Below are positions 59,142 to 64,000 of a stretch of DNA of 64,000 nt, piece after piece. A model generated the notes under the pieces. That model searched no databases and was not told the DNA's origin. It worked only from the letters and a program-made list of their open reading frames with translations. The DNA lies in assembly GCA_934700385.1 (NCBI GenBank), contig CAKUXO010000004.1, forward strand, positions 1-64,000. Direction: 5' to 3'. This DNA comes from an uncultured Candidatus Melainabacteria bacterium (GTDB lineage: Bacteria; Cyanobacteriota; Vampirovibrionia; Gastranaerophilales; Gastranaerophilaceae). The position numbers and the translations under genes were made by a program. How positions within the stretch are numbered: the first letter of the stretch is position 1; the number at the start of each line of letters is the position of its first letter.

Positions 59142-60528
59142 CCCCATTTTTATTTTCTAGCTTATTTCTAATTAAATATTGTACCTTAGGAATAATAAAT
59201 CCAAGCCCCACAATTGAAACAAAAGTCCCTATTGAATTATTTAAAAAGTTTTTTCTAATGTTTTTATTTCCTATTTTTTCAAGTAATTCCTTAGATAACC
59301 CTTCTTTATTATTCAATTCTCTTTCAATTTGAAGGGCAAAATTATCAAGCGAAGCCCTTATTTTTTCAAGATCTTTTTTAGAAACAAATCTTCTAATGTC
59401 ATCACTTGCGCCATTAGTCACATCTTTAAACATTTCTTTTAAAAATTCAGGATTACTTAAAAGCCCATTGTTTAAAACATCTTTTGCCTGTTGTTTAGAT
59501 AAAACGCCGTTTTCTTCTATAATAGGTTGCAAGGTTGCCATTTTAAGCGCTTTTTCTTTAAAATTAGGAAAAGCCTTAATAAAATCATCTGTTTTGACAA
59601 TTGTTTTATCTTGAAAAAGATTATTAAGAGCCTCTAAATCTTCATTTTTAACAGAACCCAAAACAACTTTTGAAAAATTATCTTTATTAATTTTATCAAG
59701 ATTTTTTTCTAAAAGTTCAATTGTTGAATTAAGCGCACGAGGGTTAATTGAAGCGTTTTTAGTAAGTATATTCAAGGCTTTTGCAATGTCATCAGGCGCT
59801 CTTAAATATAAATAAATTGAAGAAATATCTCTAAAAAGATTTTCTATTTTTTCATTTTTACTTCGAGCATTGACACAGCGCCCCGAAACAACACCCATAT
59901 CTGTAATTAAAAGCCTCATAGTTGAATCATTTTCAATTGTGTGGCTAAGGGTGTTTATAAATCCGCCTTTAAAAGGAAGTTTTTTATCTTTAGCTAAATT
60001 ATCCTGAAAATCCTTAAATGAAGTTGGTTTCAGGGTTGTTTTATCATCTTTTTTATTTTTAACATGAGATGAAATTTTATAGTTTATTTTAGGCAAAATA
60101 AAACCCGTAAAATAAGTTGCAAGAGCAGTGCTTATAAGCAAATTACCCATTTTAAAATTACAGGCTTTTTTATCAATAAAACTAGAACAATTTTTCATCG
60201 GGTTCCTTAATTCATCAAAACCTATGTCAAAATTAAAATCTTTAATATTAAAAAATTTTTTACCTATAAATTCGCCGATATTTTTAAGCCATTGGACCCC
60301 AAAAATCCAAACAATTGCACTTGTGCCTTGCTCGACCAGTCTTTCAAGGGCTTCTTTTTTGCCGCTTTGCTTGTTTGCTTCGTGGGCCCTACCTAAAGTT
60401 ACTCCTGTTTCAATGGCTAAGGTTGGAATTGTTGCATTTTTGTTGTAAAAAGCGCCAAGTGGCTTAGCTAATCCACTTAGTCCTCTAAATTTTTGAAAAT
60501 TATTTTGATTATTATAATCAACTTTCAT
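59113..60528 (-). CDS. Unknown membrane-associated protein (471 aa)
   Basis: Encodes 471 residues. N-terminus Asn/Gln-rich with K-F-R-G (13-16), then several weak hydrophobic helices (about 70-85, 120-145 and 435-460), and long helical regions full of Lys/Leu/Asn. The last hydrophobic segment (G-T-F-V-S-I-V-G-L-G-F-I-I-P) could anchor it. No enzyme motif seen. It resembles the 29389-30501 protein and the GlgA extension in style (Asn-rich start, F-x-G), not by clear homology. TAAAAT lies 6 nt before the ATG. Confidence 0.6.
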   Translation of the reverse strand: MKVDYNNQNNFQKFRGLSGLAKPLGAFYNKNATIPTLAIETGVTLGRAHEANKQSGKKEALERLVEQGTSAIVWIFGVQWLKNIGEFIGKKFFNIKDFNFDIGFDELRNPMKNCSSFIDKKACNFKMGNLLISTALATYFTGFILPKINYKISSHVKNKKDDKTTLKPTSFKDFQDNLAKDKKLPFKGGFINTLSHTIENDSTMRLLITDMGVVSGRCVNARSKNEKIENLFRDISSIYLYLRAPDDIAKALNILTKNASINPRALNSTIELLEKNLDKINKDNFSKVVLGSVKNEDLEALNNLFQDKTIVKTDDFIKAFPNFKEKALKMATLQPIIEENGVLSKQQAKDVLNNGLLSNPEFLKEMFKDVTNGASDDIRRFVSKKDLEKIRASLDNFALQIERELNNKEGLSKELLEKIGNKNIRKNFLNNSIGTFVSIVGLGFIIPKVQYLIRNKLENKNGATSNQNKQG

Positions 60529-60534
60529 TACATT

Positions 60535-60540
60535 ATTTTA
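60535..60540 (-). promoter_or_regulatory. -10 of the 59113 gene, leaderless type
   Basis: TAAAAT on the minus strand, 6 nt (AATGTA) before the ATG at 60528. Confidence 0.5.
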
Positions 60541-60579
60541 AAGGTTCTAAATGAAATTTTTTGCTATTTTACTAAAAAC

Positions 60580-61446
60580 CTATTTAATTGCCTTAATTAA
60601 AGCAGTTTTCGAGCTGATTGTTATTTCTTTTTTAGATAGAATTTCTTGAACTTCTTTAATGTAATTATCAACTTTTGTTTCTTCAAAATAATCTAAAAAT
60701 CTTTCTTTCATAGATTTTAAATTAGGAGATGGCGGGCTTATAAACCAATTTAAAATAGCGTCTTTTGTTGGTTGATATTTTGATTTTGCTATTCCAACAT
60801 TAATTGTAACATCGCTAAATCCTGCGTTTGATAATCCCTCATCAAGACTTTGAGTGCTGAAATTAACAAGCGGGTCATCAGGATTTTCCATAAATTCTTT
60901 TTCTGCTTTTCTAAAATCAAAATAATCGCTTATTTCATTAGGTAATAAAAGCTCATAATATCTTGTGTTTTCCCTTATAATCGGTTCAAAAGCACAATAA
61001 TATCCCCCACTTTTTAAAACTCTAAAAAGTTCGGCAAAAACAGGCTCTTTTTGAACAACATGAACTAAAACAGAACGAGTCAGCGCCCTATCAAGATAAT
61101 TTGAACTTAATTTAATATCTGAAATGTCACTTTGAAGAAATTTAACATTATTTTCAATATTCATTTCATTTAAAAGTTTTTTACATTCATCAATGCAATC
61201 TTCAAATTTATCTGAAAAAATTAATTCAACTTTATCTAAAAATCTTTCTAAAACACCAAAGCCCAAAAGCCCAGAACCACAGCCAAAATCGGCAATTTTT
61301 TGATTTTCCTTTAAATCAGCTAAATCTAAAACTTCATTTTTAATTGAATTAAGCCAATTAAGGGTTTGTTGAATTTGAAGTTCATTCATATAAGAAAATC
61401 TTGTTTTTTTAAGCCAATTAGACCAGTTTTTGCATATCTCGCTCAA
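60580..61446 (-). CDS. Class I SAM-dependent methyltransferase
   Basis: Encodes 288 residues. SAM-binding motif I is I-A-D-F-G-C-G-S-G-L-L-G (about 52-63), motif II F-S-D-K, then S-V-L-V-H-V-V and L-K-S-G-G-Y-Y-C-A-F-E-P. The wide, mostly helical C-terminus is typical of small-molecule or lipid methyltransferases, but the substrate is unknown. Start chosen at TTG 61446, because a perfect GGAGG lies 5 nt upstream; the in-frame TTG at 61458 would sit on that SD. Confidence 0.85.
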   Translation of the reverse strand: MSEICKNWSNWLKKTRFSYMNELQIQQTLNWLNSIKNEVLDLADLKENQKIADFGCGSGLLGFGVLERFLDKVELIFSDKFEDCIDECKKLLNEMNIENNVKFLQSDISDIKLSSNYLDRALTRSVLVHVVQKEPVFAELFRVLKSGGYYCAFEPIIRENTRYYELLLPNEISDYFDFRKAEKEFMENPDDPLVNFSTQSLDEGLSNAGFSDVTINVGIAKSKYQPTKDAILNWFISPPSPNLKSMKERFLDYFEETKVDNYIKEVQEILSKKEITISSKTALIKAIK

Positions 61447-61543
61447 TTTTTCCTCCAAAAGTTGTATTTAGGTTTTTGTGGGTTATTTTTAGGGTATTAA
61501 CATTGTATAATTCATAATTGTAATAGGTGTAGTACGGATTATT

Positions 61544-63160
61544 ATGACAGAAGCTAATTCTTTAGAAAATAACATAAAATATCTTAGCATGATGTTTGAA
61601 ATAAGCACAATTGCAAATCAAGCAGATGATGTATATGAACTTTTAAAAAAGATAAAAGATTACACTTCTTCTATGATTAAAACTGACGATATAAACTTTT
61701 ATCTTCTTGAAAATCAATATTATAAAAATGTTTTTGTTAACGATAAAACAAGAAGTAACGAATATTTTGAATATGAAGAAGGTAATTCTTCTTTTTGGAA
61801 TGCTGTTGAAAAAATGAATCTTGTTTCAATGAAAGATGAAACAGGGACTCAAATTTTTAGAGCATTTTTAGAACAAAATAAAATTTTATCGCTTGACCCT
61901 AGTCATGTTAGAGTTTTCTTTCATCATCAAACCCCAATTTGTTTTTGTTTTATAAAAGAAAACCCTAATAATCCTTTAACTTTAGAGGTAAAAGAAAATC
62001 TAAATAAAATATTTAATTATATGGAGCCAATTATTGCTAAACTCCATAAGAAAATTAAAAAAGATAAAGAAATAGCACAATTGCAAAAATCTTTGCATAA
62101 TATTTCAATTCTTTATAACATTTCTCAAGCAGTTAACTTTATTGATGACTTAAAGCGCCTTTTAAAGGTTATTATTTCAAAAGCCTTGTTAACTCTTGAC
62201 GCTGAACGTGGTTCATTAATGCTTTATGATTATTCAATTAACGCACTTCAAGTAACAATTGTATCAGGACTTCAAGATAAAAAACTTGAAGACGCTATTA
62301 ATAATGGCGCTGTTCAATGTGCTAAAATCGGCGTTGGCGAAGGAATAGCCGGAACCGTATTTTTAGAAAGAAAACCAATTATAACAAATCTTGGTTCAGC
62401 AGACCCACGCTTTATCGTAAAAGAAGTTTTATCTAACACAAAATCTCTTTTATGTGTGCCTTTAATTGCAAAAGGTGAAGTAATCGGCGTTTTAAACATT
62501 ACAAATAAAAAACACGATAAATTATTTAATCAAAAAGACCTTGAATTTATCACCTCTTTAGCAAACCAAGCCGCTATTGCAATTGATAACGCTAAGTTAT
62601 ATGAACTTGCAACAAAAGACGGCATGACAAAACTATATATCTATAGACACTTCTATACATTACTTGAAAATGAAATAAGAAGATGTGCAAGATATAAAAG
62701 AAATATGTCTTTAATTATGATGGATATTGATAATTTCAAAAGAATTAATGACACCTATGGTCACTTAACAGGTGATACAATCTTAAAAAGGCTTGCAGCT
62801 GTTTTAAGAGAAACAGTTAGAAAAATCGATATTCCGGCAAGATATGGCGGAGAAGAATTTGTTGTAATTTTACCTGAAACAGATAAAAAAGACGCTTGTG
62901 TTATTGCAGAAAGAATAAGAAAAAATGTTGCAGCGATAACTGTTAAAATCAACGAAACTCAAACTCTTTCACCTACAATTTCAATGGGTATAGCGCAATA
63001 TACAACAGACGGGCAAGAACCTAAAGAATTGATTAACGCAGCAGACACAGCCCTTTATTTTTCAAAACACAACGGAAAAAACATGGCCTCAATCTATGAA
63101 AAAGACGGCTGCATTAAAGTTGAACAGGTGAATGTTGATATTAGCCAAAAACTTGAATAA
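61544..63160 (+). CDS. GAF-GGDEF diguanylate cyclase
   Basis: A 538-residue c-di-GMP synthase. Residues 1-175 look like a degenerate GAF-type sensor, about 190-350 a better GAF domain (A-E-R-G-S-L-M-L-Y-D, G-V-G-E-G-I-A-G-T-V-F), and about 360-520 GGDEF. The active site is intact (G-G-E-E-F near 434-438), and R-K-I-D sits five residues before it, the inhibitory I-site. It lacks membrane segments, so it senses cytoplasmic ligands. TATAAT at 61506 may be its -10. Flagella or adhesion are natural targets. Confidence 0.95.
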   Translation: MTEANSLENNIKYLSMMFEISTIANQADDVYELLKKIKDYTSSMIKTDDINFYLLENQYYKNVFVNDKTRSNEYFEYEEGNSSFWNAVEKMNLVSMKDETGTQIFRAFLEQNKILSLDPSHVRVFFHHQTPICFCFIKENPNNPLTLEVKENLNKIFNYMEPIIAKLHKKIKKDKEIAQLQKSLHNISILYNISQAVNFIDDLKRLLKVIISKALLTLDAERGSLMLYDYSINALQVTIVSGLQDKKLEDAINNGAVQCAKIGVGEGIAGTVFLERKPIITNLGSADPRFIVKEVLSNTKSLLCVPLIAKGEVIGVLNITNKKHDKLFNQKDLEFITSLANQAAIAIDNAKLYELATKDGMTKLYIYRHFYTLLENEIRRCARYKRNMSLIMMDIDNFKRINDTYGHLTGDTILKRLAAVLRETVRKIDIPARYGGEEFVVILPETDKKDACVIAERIRKNVAAITVKINETQTLSPTISMGIAQYTTDGQEPKELINAADTALYFSKHNGKNMASIYEKDGCIKVEQVNVDISQKLE

Positions 63161-63180
63161 TTTTTAAATTATTAAATTCT

Positions 63181-63209
63181 TTGTATATACTTCCTTTTTA
63201 TAGTACAAT
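63181..63209 (+). promoter_or_regulatory. gyrB: Promoter of gyrB
   Basis: TTGTAT, 17 nt, TACAAT, then a 32-nt leader with GGGGAG before the ATG. Confidence 0.75.
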
Positions 63210-63241
63210 GTTTATAACAGTTTAGAATAAAAGGGGAGTAT

Positions 63242-64000
63242 ATGGCAGATACTACAGCAAATCAACATTATGACGCCAGTAACATCAGAGTTTTAGAAGG
63301 GCTTGAAGCCGTTAGGGTTAGACCGGGGATGTATATCGGTTCAACTTCTCAAAGAGGACTTCACCATTGTATATATGAAATCGTTGATAATTCAATTGAT
63401 GAAAGCCTTGCAGGCTATTGTGATACAATCCATGTAACCGTTCATAAAGATGATTCAGTTACAGTTCAAGATAATGGTCGTGGTATTCCTTGCGATATTA
63501 AACCTGATAGCGGAAAATCTGCTCTTGAAATTGTACACACAGTACTTCACGCTGGTGGTAAATTCGGTGATGGCGGTTATAAGGTTTCAGGCGGATTACA
63601 CGGCGTAGGTGCATCTGTTGTAAATGCTTTATCTGAAAAATATATTGTTGAAGTTTCTCGTGATGGTTGGGTACATCGTCAAGAATATCTTAGAGGTGAA
63701 CCTACAACTGAAGTTGAAAAAATACGTGAAACAAGCGAACACGGCACAAAAACTCATTTTTGGCCTGATCCTGAAATTTTTACAGAAACAACTGAAATTG
63801 ATTGTGATGTAATTGCAAATAGACTTAGAGAAATGGCATTTTTAAACAAAGGTTTAAAAATTGTTTTCCATGATGAAAAAGCTGAAAAAGAAACAACATA
63901 TCACTTTGAAGGCGGTATTGCAAGCTATGTTGAACATTTAAATAAAAATAAAAACGTTCTTTTTGAAAAACCTGTTTATATTGAAAAAATGGTTGATGGA
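63242..64000 (+). CDS. gyrB: DNA gyrase subunit B (5' part)
   Basis: ATPase subunit of the topoisomerase that introduces negative supercoils. The window holds the first 253 codons: G-L-E-A-V-R-V-R-P-G-M-Y-I-G, E-I-V-D-N-S-I-D-E (Bergerat N box), Q-D-N-G-R-G-I-P, H-A-G-G-K-F-G and G-L-H-G-V-G-A-S-V-V-N-A-L. The G-V-G-A-S-V-V-N-A-L stretch occurs in GyrB; ParE cannot be fully excluded on this piece. No frame break seen. The GGGGAG site is strong. Good marker for placing the organism. Confidence 0.93.
   Translation, partial: MADTTANQHYDASNIRVLEGLEAVRVRPGMYIGSTSQRGLHHCIYEIVDNSIDESLAGYCDTIHVTVHKDDSVTVQDNGRGIPCDIKPDSGKSALEIVHTVLHAGGKFGDGGYKVSGGLHGVGASVVNALSEKYIVEVSRDGWVHRQEYLRGEPTTEVEKIRETSEHGTKTHFWPDPEIFTETTEIDCDVIANRLREMAFLNKGLKIVFHDEKAEKETTYHFEGGIASYVEHLNKNKNVLFEKPVYIEKMVDG

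Noticed and set aside
1..64000. tRNA, rRNA, tmRNA, prophage or IS elements
   Set aside because: I looked for T-loop GTTCGA/GTTCAA with CCA-side pairing, rRNA cores and transposase motifs and saw none; a covariance-model scan could still find something small.

Overview
The window is about 30% GC by eye and has no rRNA, tRNA, CRISPR array, phage or complete transposon. It reads as the chromosome of a non-photosynthetic, fermentative, flagellated diderm. The pointers are a Cyanobacteria-type S41 protease, an RNase E/G with a long charged tail, SLH-domain and porin-like envelope proteins, FliD, a Na+-pumping oxaloacetate decarboxylase, GlgC/GlgA storage metabolism and many conserved unknowns. The best fit is a gut-associated Vampirovibrionia/Melainabacteria lineage (Gastranaerophilales-like). 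That assignment is an inference; gyrB and rnpB in this window would settle it.

Layout. 1-1.2 kb: truncated SLH protein and two small proteins. 1.2-1.77 kb: a gene-free block with a long imperfect palindrome and two further hairpins. 1.77-9.4 kb: ctpA, a two-gene unit with an HgdC-like [4Fe-4S] activator ATPase, the RNase E/G operon with its DUF2344 partner, and zinc-ribbon proteins. 9.5-13.4 kb: birA-oadG-oadA-oadB, a biotin-dependent Na+ pump with its own ligase. 13.4-19.1 kb: sugar anomerase, glycosyltransferase, AI-2E exporter, lysA, c-di-AMP synthase, polyprenyl-phosphate sugar transferase. 19.1-27.8 kb: ureohydrolase, two different PGI-family proteins, FNT channel, porin, TPR-NHL protein, tsaD, M48 protease. 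27.9-33.8 kb: stand-alone RelA/SpoT-domain protein, unknowns, mini-RNase III, a soluble histidine kinase with a REC-GGDEF-REC partner, and a degenerate phosphoesterase. 33.9-46.9 kb: Na+/amino-acid symporter, rRNA methyltransferases, membrane-anchored GlgA-like protein, RNase P RNA, GT-C protein, rlmN, fliD. 47-52 kb: Gph, three glycosyltransferases, lipM. 52-64 kb: divergent kinase/NarL regulator pair, transporters, glgC, PNP, rpoZ, secreted unknowns, methyltransferase, GAF-GGDEF cyclase and the start of gyrB.

How it works together. Energy conservation seems Na+-based (OAD pump and Na+-coupled symporter). Glycogen-type storage is suggested by glgC, glgA and pgi. Enzymes for three nucleotide second messengers are encoded or suspected: c-di-AMP (CdaA), c-di-GMP (GGDEF) and possibly (p)ppGpp (RelA/SpoT domain).

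The most striking signal is at gene starts. At least fourteen genes have a good -10 hexamer exactly 6 nt before their ATG and no Shine-Dalgarno, the signature of leaderless mRNAs; others have clear SD sites. I used this rule to fix several starts and to support a 38-codon gene. Other notable points are a BirA whose GRGRRG motif is rewritten (Gln at the position of E. coli Arg118) and the divergent RelA/SpoT protein.
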